Origin: AP-15 sp035509615
GTDB lineage: Bacteria; Pseudomonadota; Alphaproteobacteria; ATCC43930; CGMCC-115725
Assembly (NCBI GenBank): GCA_035509615.1
Contig: DATJLK010000073.1
Coordinates: forward strand, 1 to 64,000
Direction of reading: 5' to 3'
Length of the DNA: 64,000 nucleotides
This document shows, piece after piece, positions 51,384 to 60,409 of the stretch. The translations under genes and the position numbers were made by a program. Below the pieces are notes generated by a model. The model was given only the letters and a program-made list of their open reading frames with translations. It did not search any database and had not been told where the DNA came from. Within the stretch, counting starts at the first letter, position 1; every line of letters begins with the position of its first letter.

Positions 51384-52508
51384 ATGACAACCCGCCCGCC
51401 CGCCGAGATCGGCATGACGCTCGATGAGGTTGACACTCCCGCATTGATCATCGACCTCGACGCCTTCGAGCGCAATCTGGCGCGCCTGCCGCAGCGCATC
51501 AGCGGCAGCGGCGTCCGCCTGCGGCCACACGCCAAGACCCATAAATCACCGGTGATCGCACTGCAGCAGGTGGCGCGTGGTGCTGTCGGCGTGTGCGTGC
51601 AAAAGGTCGGCGAGGCCGAGGCGATGGTCCATGGCGGCGTCCAGGACGTGCTCGTCACCAACGAGATCGTCGGCCGGCAGAAACTTCGGCGGCTGATGGC
51701 GCTCGCGCACATTGCCCGGGTCGGGGTCTGCGCCGACGATGCCGGCCAGGTCGATGCGCTCGAAGACGCCGCGGCCGAGGCCGGAGTTACGATGCCGGTC
51801 TATGTCGAGGTCAATATGGGCGGCAATCGCTGCGGCGTCGAACCCGGCGAGCCGGCGCTCGATCTCGCCGGCTGGATCGCGGACAAACCGCATCTGAGGT
51901 TTGCCGGCTTGCAGGCCTATCACGGCTCGGCCCAGCATCTGCGCGACTGGGCGGCGCGGCGCGCGGCGATTGCCCAGGCCGCCGAGAGAGCGGCGAACAC
52001 CCGCGACCTCCTCGAACGCAATGCCCTGCCGTGCCCGGTGGTGACGGGCGCCGGCACCGGAACCTTCGAGTTCGAGACCGGTAGCGGCGTCTATACCGAA
52101 CTGCAATGCGGATCATACATCTTTATGGACGCCGATTATGGCCGCAATCTCGATCCCGACGGCGCACCGACCAAGGCGTTCGAGCCGAGCCTCTTTGTCT
52201 GGGCGACGGTCATGAGCCGCCCCGCCGAGGAGCGCGCAATCGTTGATGCCGGGCTCAAGGCGCTGGCGTTTGATTCCGGGCCGCCGCTGGTGTGGGACGA
52301 GCCCGCCGCAACCTACGAACGCGCCTCCGACGAGCACGGCCGCCTCGCCGTGACCGCCGCCACCAACCGGCTCTATATCGGCGACAAGATCCGCCTCGTC
52401 CCGGGCCATTGCGACCCGACGGTCAACCTTTACGACTGGTATGTCGGGGTCCGCAACAACCGCGTCGAAACGCTGTGGCCGATCACCGCCCGCGGTGCCG
52501 TCTATTGA
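51384..52508 (+). CDS. DSD1-type PLP enzyme (D-serine dehydratase / D-threonine aldolase family)
   Basis: The 374-aa protein is an alanine-racemase-fold (type III) PLP enzyme. The PLP lysine is in RPHAKTHKSP near residue 50. The metal ligands are in the C-terminal PGHCDPTVNLYDW near 343, matching the Zn-binding His and Cys of eukaryotic D-serine dehydratase. YVEVNMGGNRCGV near 142 and VTGAGTGTFEFE near 222 support the family. It would break down D-serine, D-threonine or 3-hydroxy-D-aspartate. I use the ATG at 51384, which has GGAG 9 nt upstream, not 51369. It stands alone, convergent with a flavoprotein gene. Confidence 0.88.
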   Translation: MTTRPPAEIGMTLDEVDTPALIIDLDAFERNLARLPQRISGSGVRLRPHAKTHKSPVIALQQVARGAVGVCVQKVGEAEAMVHGGVQDVLVTNEIVGRQKLRRLMALAHIARVGVCADDAGQVDALEDAAAEAGVTMPVYVEVNMGGNRCGVEPGEPALDLAGWIADKPHLRFAGLQAYHGSAQHLRDWAARRAAIAQAAERAANTRDLLERNALPCPVVTGAGTGTFEFETGSGVYTELQCGSYIFMDADYGRNLDPDGAPTKAFEPSLFVWATVMSRPAEERAIVDAGLKALAFDSGPPLVWDEPAATYERASDEHGRLAVTAATNRLYIGDKIRLVPGHCDPTVNLYDWYVGVRNNRVETLWPITARGAVY

Positions 52509-52638
52509 CGACTTGAACCGGGAGCGGGATGCCGAGGGCCACCGACCTCTTCGCCTTTGGCCCTTGGCCCCGCGGTCGCGGGAGCGACGAGAAAAAGCAA
52601 GCAGGCAGCGATCATCTACCTAGCCCCGACTCTAGACT

Positions 52639-52762
52639 ATGATCATATCGGATCGAAGCGGCTTGGCCCTCCGATCCGTGAGTCATGGTCTCACTCTTGG
52701 AATCGAGAGCAGGATTCGCGCAAGAAATGGAAGCTCTGTTTCCATTTCATGCGATCCTGCTC
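52639..52762. repeat. Dispersed hairpin-forming repeat, copy 2
   Basis: It is homologous to 31806-31924. The hairpin pairs GAGCAGGAT (52707-52715) with ATCCTGCTC (52754-52762) and GAAATGGAA (52724-52732) with TTCCATTTC (52740-52748) around loop GCTCTGT. The 5' half holds a smaller pair CGGATCG/CGATCCG. It ends flush against the stop codon of the minus-strand gene at 52763 and lies 130 bp after the stop of the convergent plus-strand gene. Confidence 0.85.
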
Positions 52763-53929
52763 CTAGAAAAACACCTCGGGCGGTTGGCCGAGCAGAACCT
52801 GACCGACGGTTTCGTAATGAGCGTCGCGCGACTGAATTTGCTGGGTAACGGTATGGATGTCGCGAAAACGGCGCTCGAACGGGCTGCCCGGGAAGATCGC
52901 ATCGACGCCGGCCGCCTTGTAGGTCCAGTCGGCAACCGCCGCAGCGCTGGTGATGGCGTGCGATCCGGCGAGCCGGGCGCGGGCGCGGTCGGGGATGTCG
53001 ATCGGCGCATTGGCTTCGGCGCGGTCGTAGATGTCGCGCACGGTGTCGACGAGATAGGCACGGGCGGCGCCGAGCTTCGCCTCCGAGCGCGCGATCTCGG
53101 CCTGGATCACGGCATTGTCGGCAAGCCGGCCGGCGCCGCGCGGGGTCTTGCGCTGGGCCAGTTCGACAAACGCGTCGAGCATGCCGCGGGCGATGCCGAG
53201 CGCCACGCTGGCGATGCCGACCGAATACAGCGTCTGCTGTGGAAAGGCATAGAGCTTGCCGGGCTCGCGGCGCAGGGTCGGGTCCTCGCGGGTGCCGGTC
53301 AATTCCTCGGACACGAACAGGTCTTTGACGGCGTAGGATTCCGAGGCTGTACCGCGCAGTCCGATCGGGTTCCAATTGTCGAGCAGAGTCGCCTGCTCTG
53401 CAGGGAACAACCAAGTGCGGATCGTCGGCCGGCCAAAGCGGTTGAGCCGCAGCGAGCCGTCGGCCTCGACAACCGTGCCGTGCGCCCCCATCCAGCTCGC
53501 ATGGCGGCAGCCGCTGGCGAAATCCCAGCGTCCGGTCACGCGATAGCCGCCCGGTACCGCTACGCCCTGGCATTCGTTGGGCGGCCCCCAGGCGCAAGTC
53601 GCACGCGGATCGCCAAACACCCGGCGTGCCGCGTCAAGCCCGAGATAGGGGGCGAATAGCCCGATGCTGTTGGCTATCGACGCACACCACCCGACCGAGC
53701 CGTCGGCGCGCGCCAACTCGCCGACTGCAAGTATGTAAATGCCGGGCTCGACCTCGTCACCGCCGACCGAGCGCGGATAAAGCATGCGAAAGAGCCGTGC
53801 CTCGTGCAGCCGCTCGACGATCGCCGGCGGCAATTGGCGCCGGCTCTCGATTTCGTCCGCGGCGGCGGCGATCGCCTCCGCGAGCTTGCGCGCCCGTGTC
53901 AGTGGGTCGGCTCGCCTCACCTCGTCCAT
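52763..53929 (-). CDS. Acyl-CoA dehydrogenase-fold flavin monooxygenase-like protein
   Basis: The 388-aa protein belongs to the acyl-CoA dehydrogenase superfamily but more closely to the flavin-dependent monooxygenase branch (HpaH/HsaA type). Features are ARADGSVGWCASIANSIG near 80, ATCAWGPPNECQGVAVPGGYRVTGRW near 120, NWNPIGLRGTASESYAVKDLF near 190 and the C-terminal AGVDAIFPGSPFERRFRDIH near 345. The acyl-CoA dehydrogenase catalytic Glu motif is not seen. It would need a separate flavin reductase and an unknown aromatic or other substrate. I start at 53929 (AGGAC upstream); the frame is open to 53971. No partner reductase is adjacent; pqiA lies 55 nt upstream. Confidence 0.8.
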   Translation of the reverse strand: MDEVRRADPLTRARKLAEAIAAAADEIESRRQLPPAIVERLHEARLFRMLYPRSVGGDEVEPGIYILAVGELARADGSVGWCASIANSIGLFAPYLGLDAARRVFGDPRATCAWGPPNECQGVAVPGGYRVTGRWDFASGCRHASWMGAHGTVVEADGSLRLNRFGRPTIRTWLFPAEQATLLDNWNPIGLRGTASESYAVKDLFVSEELTGTREDPTLRREPGKLYAFPQQTLYSVGIASVALGIARGMLDAFVELAQRKTPRGAGRLADNAVIQAEIARSEAKLGAARAYLVDTVRDIYDRAEANAPIDIPDRARARLAGSHAITSAAAVADWTYKAAGVDAIFPGSPFERRFRDIHTVTQQIQSRDAHYETVGQVLLGQPPEVFF

Positions 53930-53984
53930 CGTCCGTCCTGATCCTTGATCCAAGACGTCATTGCGCGGCACCCTGCCGGCGCTG

Positions 53985-55271
53985 TCAATGCCGGATCATG
54001 CCCGCGATGTTGCCGGAGGTGCGCCGCGCATCGGCAGCATCCCACATCAGGCGCGGATCAAAAGTCTCGGCGGCGAACATCGTCAGGATCACGACTGCGC
54101 AAAACGCCAGAGCGCCGACGCCGGGTTCGATCGTGATCACCGCGCCAAACGCGACGAGCGCGCCGAGCAGCGATTCCATGAAGATGTCGATCATCGACCA
54201 GCGACCGATAAAGCGCACGATGTGGTAGAGCCGGGTGCGATCGCGCAGCCAGCCGGCGCGCCCGGTCTGGGTCGCGACCAGCATGACCGAAAGACCGACA
54301 AGCTTTAGCATCGGCACCGCGATGCTGGCGAAAAACACCAAGGCGGCGAGCGGATACTGCGATGCTGCGACCAGTTCCTCAACCCCGCCAAGGATCGTGC
54401 TCGGCTGACCGGCGCCGAGTTGGACGACCGACAACACCGGGTAGTAATTGGCCGGGATGTACAACACGGCGGCGGCAATGATCAGCGCCCAGGTCCGCTG
54501 GATGCTGTTCGGCCGGCGCGGGTGCAAGGCGCTATGGCAGCGCGGGCAGCTCATATTGGCGGTTCCCGCGGTGCTGACAAGACCGCAGGTCTCGCACCCG
54601 ATTGCCGGCGCCGAGCCTCGACAGGGCAGCGCATCGGGACGATCTTCGGGGTCGAGCCGCTCCCACACGGCTTCGCGGTCCAGCGCGCTGTCGAGCCAGA
54701 CCATGATGATTGTCAGCGCCAGCAGGGCATAGACCCCGGTGCGCAGCCCGATCGTCACAAGGTCGCCGAGCTTGACATAGGCGACAAATACGCCCAGCAC
54801 AAAGACCTCGATCATCGACCATGGCCGCAGCTTTTCGGCCCAGGCGAACAGCCGGCGCAGATGCCGCGGCGGATGACGCTGATGGGCGCGGACCAGCACG
54901 TAGAGTGTAGCGGCGAGCCGCAGCAGCGGGGCAAGGACGGTCACGAACACGACGACCAGTCCGAGCGGCGCCATATCCTGACGGACCAGTTCTTCCGGCC
55001 CGGAAAACAGGTCTGCCACGCGGCGAATACCGGCAGTCTCGACGCTCATCAGCGGCGAGAGACACATGACGACCAGCAAGATCAGTGCCGCCAGGGCGAG
55101 GGCGATCATGTGTTGAAGGCGGTGGGTGGAGACTCGCCGCAGGATCGTCGGGCAGCGCGCGCAATGGGCCGTGCTGCCGGGGTCAAGCTCCGGCACCTGC
55201 TGCAACAGCCCGCAACCCGGGCATTCGCGCAATTGCGGCCGGGTCGCCGGCGCGGCATTGGACCCTGTCAC
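53985..55271 (-). CDS. pqiA: PqiA integral membrane protein
   Basis: PqiA is the inner-membrane part of the Pqi lipid-transport system (PqiABC) between inner and outer membrane. The 428-aa protein has two halves. Each has a zinc-ribbon-like Cys pattern (CPGCGLL...HCARC near residue 17; CETCGLV...SCPRC near 235) followed by four transmembrane segments and the conserved RPWSMIEVFVLGVFVAYVKL and GRWSMIDIFMESLLGALV motifs. It is the third gene of a minus-strand operon pqiB-pqiC-pqiA, starting 28 nt after pqiC; in E. coli the order is A-B-C. Confidence 0.92.
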   Translation of the reverse strand: MTGSNAAPATRPQLRECPGCGLLQQVPELDPGSTAHCARCPTILRRVSTHRLQHMIALALAALILLVVMCLSPLMSVETAGIRRVADLFSGPEELVRQDMAPLGLVVVFVTVLAPLLRLAATLYVLVRAHQRHPPRHLRRLFAWAEKLRPWSMIEVFVLGVFVAYVKLGDLVTIGLRTGVYALLALTIIMVWLDSALDREAVWERLDPEDRPDALPCRGSAPAIGCETCGLVSTAGTANMSCPRCHSALHPRRPNSIQRTWALIIAAAVLYIPANYYPVLSVVQLGAGQPSTILGGVEELVAASQYPLAALVFFASIAVPMLKLVGLSVMLVATQTGRAGWLRDRTRLYHIVRFIGRWSMIDIFMESLLGALVAFGAVITIEPGVGALAFCAVVILTMFAAETFDPRLMWDAADARRTSGNIAGMIRH

Positions 55272-55299
55272 AGCGGCCGAACGCTCGGAGAGGCGGTAT

Positions 55300-55905
55300 T
55301 CACCCGCTGACCGGGAGGGTCGTCAGCATCGGTGCTATGCCGTCGGCAAGCCGGCCAACGGCGGCGCTGATCGCAGCGACCTCACCCGGCACACCCGGTA
55401 CCGACGGCGGCACCGAAAAGCGGAAATTGCGCAGTTCCGGCTGGCTCTGCCCGGTGGCGCGCACCGCCACCTGGGCCTGAAGTATCAGGTTGCCGGCGCC
55501 GTCTTCGTCGAGCCGCAGGATGTTGATCTCAACCGTGGCATCGGGTCGGGCGGAGACCGCACCATTGTCGGCAATGACCGTGCTCTGCGGCAGGCGCTGG
55601 CCCAACTCCTCGACCAGCACCCGGTTCAGCATCGGCGCCAGCGGCTCACCCCACCAATCGTTCGACATTACATCGAGGCGATAGTCTTCCGAAGAGCGCA
55701 CGATCTGCGAGCGTTCGAGGAAGTGCGCTACCGCAATCTGCTGCACCAGCACGACCTTGGCGCCGGCCGGCTGCACCGGGCCGGGTGCGATGGCAATCGT
55801 GTATAGCACCGGGTCGGGCGACGAGCAGGCTGAGAGCGCCGCAGCGATGCCCATCGCCGCCGCCGCCAGTCGCGGCCCCCGCCAATTCCGGGTCACTCGG
55901 GTCAC
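55300..55905 (-). CDS. pqiC: PqiC-like outer-membrane lipoprotein (ABC-type transport auxiliary family)
   Basis: The 201-aa protein has a signal peptide with a lipobox (LSAC, mature Cys near residue 27). It continues with the auxiliary-lipoprotein pattern YTIAIAPGPVQPAGAKVVLVQ, QIVRSSEDYRLDVMSNDWWGEPLAPML and VEINILRLDEDGAG. E. coli PqiC is an outer-membrane lipoprotein that docks PqiB; the role here is inferred by homology and operon position. The GTG start at 55905 overlaps the pqiB stop by four bases (GTGA), so translation is coupled. The start has no separate ribosome site. Confidence 0.87.
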   Translation of the reverse strand: MTRVTRNWRGPRLAAAAMGIAAALSACSSPDPVLYTIAIAPGPVQPAGAKVVLVQQIAVAHFLERSQIVRSSEDYRLDVMSNDWWGEPLAPMLNRVLVEELGQRLPQSTVIADNGAVSARPDATVEINILRLDEDGAGNLILQAQVAVRATGQSQPELRNFRFSVPPSVPGVPGEVAAISAAVGRLADGIAPMLTTLPVSG

Positions 55906-57599
55906 TCGACGCCGCCCGCGGGACGGCCTTTGATCAGCGCTTCGGGATGGCGCGAGAGCAGGTCGGCAAGTGCGCGGATCGAGCTGAGCGCGTCGTTTGT
56001 CTGCACCAACAGCCGATCGAGATCGCGGTTGAACTTGGTATTGTCGCCGTAGCCGCTGTCGAGCGACAGCAGCAGCTTGTTTGTGTTGCTCAAAGTCCTT
56101 TGCAACTGCGTCGACATGTCGGGCAATTGCTTGAAGGTCGGGGCGGTGCCGGTATTGAGATTGCGGGTGAAGGTTTCAGCCATGGCGAGCGTCGCCGACA
56201 GCTTGGTCAGCGACTCGCGCAGCTGCGGAGCCGCGACCAGGTTGTTGGTCGATTGCAGCAGCTGCTGAAGGCTTTGCCCGAGCTTGTCAAAGTCGATCGT
56301 GTCGACCTTGTTGAGCAACTCGGTCGCGGAAGCTGCGAGGCTGGCAAAGCCGCCGCTTTCAGTGGCCGGCAGGATATAATGCCCGTCATGCATCTCGACT
56401 TGGACCGCTGGTGCGTTTTCCTCAAATTCGAGCGCCACCTGCTGCTGTCCGGTGATCAGATTGGCAGTTTGGAGGGTCGCGCGCAGTCCTTTTTTCAGCA
56501 TTGCTTCGACCGCCTCTTGGTCGGTCTTGAACACCCTTTGGCCGACGCCGACGATCCGTTCGGGCTCGACTTCGTAATGGACCGGTGCGACGATCGCGTC
56601 TTTGGTACGGTCGTACTTCAGTTCGACCGAGAGCACCCGGCCGATGGTCAGACCGTGCACCGTCACCGGCGAGCCCGGACCGAGGCCGCTGACCGATCCT
56701 GGAAAATACGACACCACTTCGATCTTGCGGGTGTAGGAGGCGGCCTGAGCCGCATCGTGGTCGGCGAACAGCGGGAAAACATGATCTTCCGCACTCGCCA
56801 GCTTGGCACGCCCCGCCTCCTCAGGGGTTTCGAAGGCGATGCCGCCGAGCAGCAGCGCCTTCAGCGATTCGAGCTGGATTTCGAGTCCGGTACCGCCGAG
56901 CTTGATCGATAGGCCGGAGGCGTTCCAGAACCGCGTATCGTCATTGACATAGCTGTCGTAGGGGGCGCGGACAAAGGCGTGGATCGTGACGTATTCGGCC
57001 ATATCGGCGATGTCCCAGCCGGCCACCTCGCCAACGCTCAGATCGCGGTAAAAGATCGGCGAGCCGAGCTGGATCGAACCCAGGCGCTTGGCCTTGAGCA
57101 AGAACACATGGCCTGGGGTCTGTTCGGTGAGGATCGGCGGGTCCTCCTGCCCCTTGAAGGCGCGTTGCGGCTTGCCGGCGGCGGCGCCGGGCAGCATGCC
57201 GACATAGCTTCCCGATAACAGGGTTTCGAGACCGGAAATCGAGCCGGCAAAGAGCCGCGGCTTGACCACCCAGAACACCGTCTTGTTGCTCAACAGCGGC
57301 TCGGCCCCGGCGGTCGTAGCAATAGTGACGACGACATGAGTGTGGTCGGGCGACAGCGCGACGTTGTCGACCGTGCCAAAGACGATGTCTTTGAATTTGA
57401 GTTGCGACTTGCCTGGCTGCAGTCCTTCGGCAGTATCGAAAGTGACGGTGATCGTCGGGCCTTCTTTCGACCACGTGTCCCAGGCGAGCCACGCACCGAT
57501 CGCGATCGCGACCAGCGGGATCACCCAGATCACCGAGATCCTCCGCGACCGTCGCGCCGCCGCCCGCGCCACCACCGGCGGCTCGGTCAGATTTGTCAT
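55902..57599 (-). CDS. pqiB: PqiB-like MCE-domain protein
   Basis: PqiB forms a hexameric periplasmic tunnel for lipid movement. The 565-aa protein has one N-terminal transmembrane helix (ISVIWVIPLVAIAIGAWLAW), then three MCE domains: TITVTFDTAEGLQPGKSQLKF near residue 48, GSIQLGSPIFYRDLSVGEVAGW near 170, and VVSYFPGSVSGLGPGSPVTVHGL near 298. A C-terminal helical needle (TELLNKVDTIDFDKLGQSLQ; LRESLTKLSATLAMAETF) follows, as in E. coli PqiB. I use the ATG at 57599, which has GGGGAG at a 6-nt spacing; the frame is open to 57680. It leads the operon pqiB-pqiC-pqiA. Confidence 0.92.
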   Translation of the reverse strand: MTNLTEPPVVARAAARRSRRISVIWVIPLVAIAIGAWLAWDTWSKEGPTITVTFDTAEGLQPGKSQLKFKDIVFGTVDNVALSPDHTHVVVTIATTAGAEPLLSNKTVFWVVKPRLFAGSISGLETLLSGSYVGMLPGAAAGKPQRAFKGQEDPPILTEQTPGHVFLLKAKRLGSIQLGSPIFYRDLSVGEVAGWDIADMAEYVTIHAFVRAPYDSYVNDDTRFWNASGLSIKLGGTGLEIQLESLKALLLGGIAFETPEEAGRAKLASAEDHVFPLFADHDAAQAASYTRKIEVVSYFPGSVSGLGPGSPVTVHGLTIGRVLSVELKYDRTKDAIVAPVHYEVEPERIVGVGQRVFKTDQEAVEAMLKKGLRATLQTANLITGQQQVALEFEENAPAVQVEMHDGHYILPATESGGFASLAASATELLNKVDTIDFDKLGQSLQQLLQSTNNLVAAPQLRESLTKLSATLAMAETFTRNLNTGTAPTFKQLPDMSTQLQRTLSNTNKLLLSLDSGYGDNTKFNRDLDRLLVQTNDALSSIRALADLLSRHPEALIKGRPAGGVE

Positions 57600-57813
57600 G
57601 ACAAGCTCCCCGACCGGGCGCGCGTACCCCGCCATTTCAGTGCGGAGCGAGCACTTCCCACTCCGTCGTGCCTCGGTCAATCCTCACTACGGATAGGCTA
57701 TCGGATCACGCTTGACCATCCATTTTTGGCAGCGGAATTGCCGGTCAACTGCTGCCCGGTAAACTCGCGGCAAAGTCTGAAGCGGGGACGGCTAAGCTGC
57801 CAAAAGCCAATGC

Positions 57814-58386
57814 CTAGGGGGCAAGTGGCGGCAGTAGTCGATGCGTCAGCGTGCGCGGCAGAATGCCAACGCGGCGCGGGTCTTCAAAGGCGGTCGGGCG
57901 CCGGGCATAAACCACAAAGCCGGCGCGCTGATAGGTCGCGAGCGCTTTTGGATGGTCATAGGTCGAGGTGTGCAGCCAAAAGCGGTCGATCGGCCGTGCG
58001 GTCCAGGCCCGGTCAATTGCCGCCTGCAGCATGTAAGGTCCATAGCCGCGGCCGATGAAATCGGGCACGAGCCCGAAATAGCACAGTTTGGTCTCGCGCG
58101 GCTCAGCGGTGTCGAGTTCGAAAAACCCGGCCGGCACCCCGCCGACATAAAGCACGAAAATTTCGAGGGTGGGCTTGGTAATCAGCTGCGCCAAGGCGGC
58201 ATCGCCAAACAGGCGCCGCTCGAACCACAGCCACGGCTCGCCGACAGCATCGTAAATGTAGCGATAGAACGACACGGTGCAGTTCTCGGCCTGCATCAGC
58301 GCGAGTTTTCCGGCCGGCAATGGCACCCGGCTGGTCGGCGGCCGCGCCAGCATTTCGAGATAGGTGATCGTGTCTTGCAGCAGCAT
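57814..58386 (-). CDS. GNAT-family acetyltransferase
   Basis: The 190-aa protein has the GNAT core: VLYVGGVPAGFFELD, LCYFGLVPDFIGRGYGPYMLQAAIDRAW (acetyl-CoA pyrophosphate loop R-G-x-G-x-Y) and the C-terminal THRLLPP. The N-terminal region (ITYLEMLARPPTSRVPLPAGKLALMQAENC) is unusual. Its substrate is unknown. The frame runs into sseA upstream; I use the ATG at 58386, just after the sseA stop (58404), but a TTG at 58395 is also possible. It is probably co-transcribed with sseA, 17 nt away. Confidence 0.82.
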   Translation of the reverse strand: MLLQDTITYLEMLARPPTSRVPLPAGKLALMQAENCTVSFYRYIYDAVGEPWLWFERRLFGDAALAQLITKPTLEIFVLYVGGVPAGFFELDTAEPRETKLCYFGLVPDFIGRGYGPYMLQAAIDRAWTARPIDRFWLHTSTYDHPKALATYQRAGFVVYARRPTAFEDPRRVGILPRTLTHRLLPPLAP

Positions 58387-58403
58387 CGCCGCCAATCCGT
58401 CTG

Positions 58404-59273
58404 TCAGACCGATGCCGCGGGTCCGGTCTCGATCGGGGTATCGCCTGGCAACCCCCATTCCGACCAGCTGCCGTCGTAAACTGCGGCACCCGGATGGCCG
58501 ATCAGGTGCAAGCCAAAAGCCAGCGCGCAAGCGGTGACGCCCGAACCGCAGCTGGTCACGATCGGTCGATCGAGCGCCACCCCGGCCTCGGCGAACAATG
58601 CCGCGAGTGTCTCGGCGCTTTTCAGCTGCCGGGTCCGCGGATCGGTGAGCCGGTCGTAAGGCAGGTTGCGGCTGCCCGGAATATGACCACTGCGCAGCCC
58701 CGGGCGGATTTCGGCCACAGAGCCATCGAAGCGACCGGCGGCGCGCGCATCGACGACCTGCTCGCGGGAGCTGGCAAGGTTCGCGATCAGCGCGGCTTTG
58801 TCACGCACCAGCGACGGGTCGAACCGGGCGGTAAACCGGCGCGGCGCCAAGGCCGCAGTCGCGGTTTCGATCGGGCGACCCTCGGCCTTCCATCGCGGCA
58901 AACCGCCGTCGAGCAGCGCCACATCAGGATGGCCGTAAAGGCGCAGCATCCACCAGGCCCGGCCCGCCGACGACAAACCGGCGCTGTCGTAGACGATGAC
59001 CTTGTCATCGTCGCCCACACCGAGCGCCCCGATTTTTTGCGCGAAGATCTCGGCCGACGGGATCATGTGAGGAAGGCTGGTGCCAGCGGCGCAGACGTCG
59101 TCGATGTCGAAAAACACCGCGCCCGGAATGTGGCCGCGACCGTAATCCTCGCGAGCCGTCGGGGTGATCCCCGGCAGTTTGAACGAGGCGTCGAGGATCC
59201 GGACATGCGGGTCATCGAGATGGTCGGCGAGCCATGCGGGGCTGACCAGCGCCTCGGGATGGGCATAAGGCAT
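58404..59273 (-). CDS. sseA: 3-mercaptopyruvate sulfurtransferase
   Basis: The 289-aa protein has two rhodanese domains. The N-terminal one (residues about 7-140) is structural, with REDYGRGHIPGAVFFDID and WWMLRLYGHPDVALLDGGL. The C-terminal one carries the active Cys C242 in the loop CGSGVTA, which is the mercaptopyruvate sulfurtransferase signature rather than CRxGxR of thiosulfate sulfurtransferase. GHIPGSRNLPYD precedes it. The enzyme moves sulfur from 3-mercaptopyruvate to thiols or cyanide. It lies on the minus strand with a GNAT gene 17 nt downstream. Confidence 0.94.
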   Translation of the reverse strand: MPYAHPEALVSPAWLADHLDDPHVRILDASFKLPGITPTAREDYGRGHIPGAVFFDIDDVCAAGTSLPHMIPSAEIFAQKIGALGVGDDDKVIVYDSAGLSSAGRAWWMLRLYGHPDVALLDGGLPRWKAEGRPIETATAALAPRRFTARFDPSLVRDKAALIANLASSREQVVDARAAGRFDGSVAEIRPGLRSGHIPGSRNLPYDRLTDPRTRQLKSAETLAALFAEAGVALDRPIVTSCGSGVTACALAFGLHLIGHPGAAVYDGSWSEWGLPGDTPIETGPAASV

Positions 59274-59485
59274 CGTGACCCTTCCTCAAATCGGGCGAGG
59301 ACGATTTGTCGTGCGGCAACTCTGACAGTCGCGCTTGTCGCCCGGCCCGATGATCTGACGAAAGACCTTCGGCAGCAAGACGGCAGAATCAGGCCTTATG
59401 GCGCGCCGATATCGGGGTCAGACGTCCGTCAGCGGGACGCGCCGGCCTGGCGCGCCCGAAAAAACGATGCAGAGGCCGTTGGCCC

Positions 59486-60022
59486 TTACGCGCAGGCGAT
59501 CACCCTATCGCCGTCCCAAATGCCCAACACGACCCGGGCATTGCCGTATTCGGCCACAAGGTAGGGATCGAGCCTGATCTGCTCCTGGTACAACTCGCCG
59601 ACGACAAACCCGACCCCGGGGATGCGGTGCTGCAGCTGCTCGGCAGCTTCGCGGATAACCGCGGGCACCTCATACAGATCTTCGGCCTCGCGCTCGCGCC
59701 ATAGCGCCGGTCCCTTTACCGGCAAGAACAAGGCCGACGATCCGAGACCGAACATCGCCAAGCCGGCAACGAAGCCCCAGGATACCTGGTGTGCGGACAG
59801 CAGGATCACAAACAGGCCGACGCTGCCGAGCAACACCATGACCTGCGCCGACGCCACCGCCTGCTGGTGGCGATACGCCCAGCTTGCCGGATTGCGCCGG
59901 ATCTGCTCGGCCTTGTGCTGGTCGAGGAAGGATGGCTCGATCGGCCGCAGGCCGCTCGCGTAGATCGCCGACTCCAGTACGTCAGTTTTAGAAAGAGCGA
60001 AGTTTGCACCGTCAAATGGCAT
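59486..60022 (-). CDS. Membrane protein of unknown function
   Basis: I do not recognise this 178-aa protein. It begins with a soluble region (MPFDGANFALSKTDVLESAI), has two adjacent hydrophobic helices near the middle (VMVLLGSVGLFVILLSAHQV; GFVAGLAMFGLGSSALFLPV), and ends in a soluble part with REREAEDLYEVPAVIREAAEQL. It could be a hairpin membrane protein with both ends on the cytoplasmic side. The ATG at 60022 has GGGTG upstream. The 387 bp above it are non-coding. A possible relation to the decarboxylase genes downstream cannot be judged. Confidence 0.65.
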   Translation of the reverse strand: MPFDGANFALSKTDVLESAIYASGLRPIEPSFLDQHKAEQIRRNPASWAYRHQQAVASAQVMVLLGSVGLFVILLSAHQVSWGFVAGLAMFGLGSSALFLPVKGPALWREREAEDLYEVPAVIREAAEQLQHRIPGVGFVVGELYQEQIRLDPYLVAEYGNARVVLGIWDGDRVIACA

Positions 60023-60409
60023 CGCAGCACCCGTGAATTCGGTTATGGCGTATGAACAACGCTGATCGCCGCAAACCGTGCCATCGCTAATCGGGGCGAA
60101 GTTGATGCTTGGGGATGAGAGGTCGTTTGCAGCCCGGCGAAAGATATGCCGTCGAACGCCGGACGGCGTGTCACGCGGGCGCGGCGGTCGGGATAAACCG
60201 ATTCAGCGTTGCTTTCGGTCCGAGTCTTCGCGGCGACCGCGGATATTCGGGTGGCGGCTTGATCGAAGGGTTCGCCGCCTGCCTTGCAATCGAAGCGATC
60301 GACCCACGGATCGTCGTCGCGCCCCGCGCCCGGCCGATTGCGGGAAAACAGGCGGCCGGGCGGCCCATCGAGCGCGCCGACAAAGCCGGCTCCGCGTTAA
60401 CTCATACGG
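60023..60409. other. 387-bp gap with no recognisable gene
   Basis: The gap lies between an unknown membrane-protein gene and the stop of the beta-subunit decarboxylase gene. Open frames on both strands are Arg/Gly-rich and mutually overlapping, with no motifs. No hairpin with a T-run was found. Confidence 0.55.
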
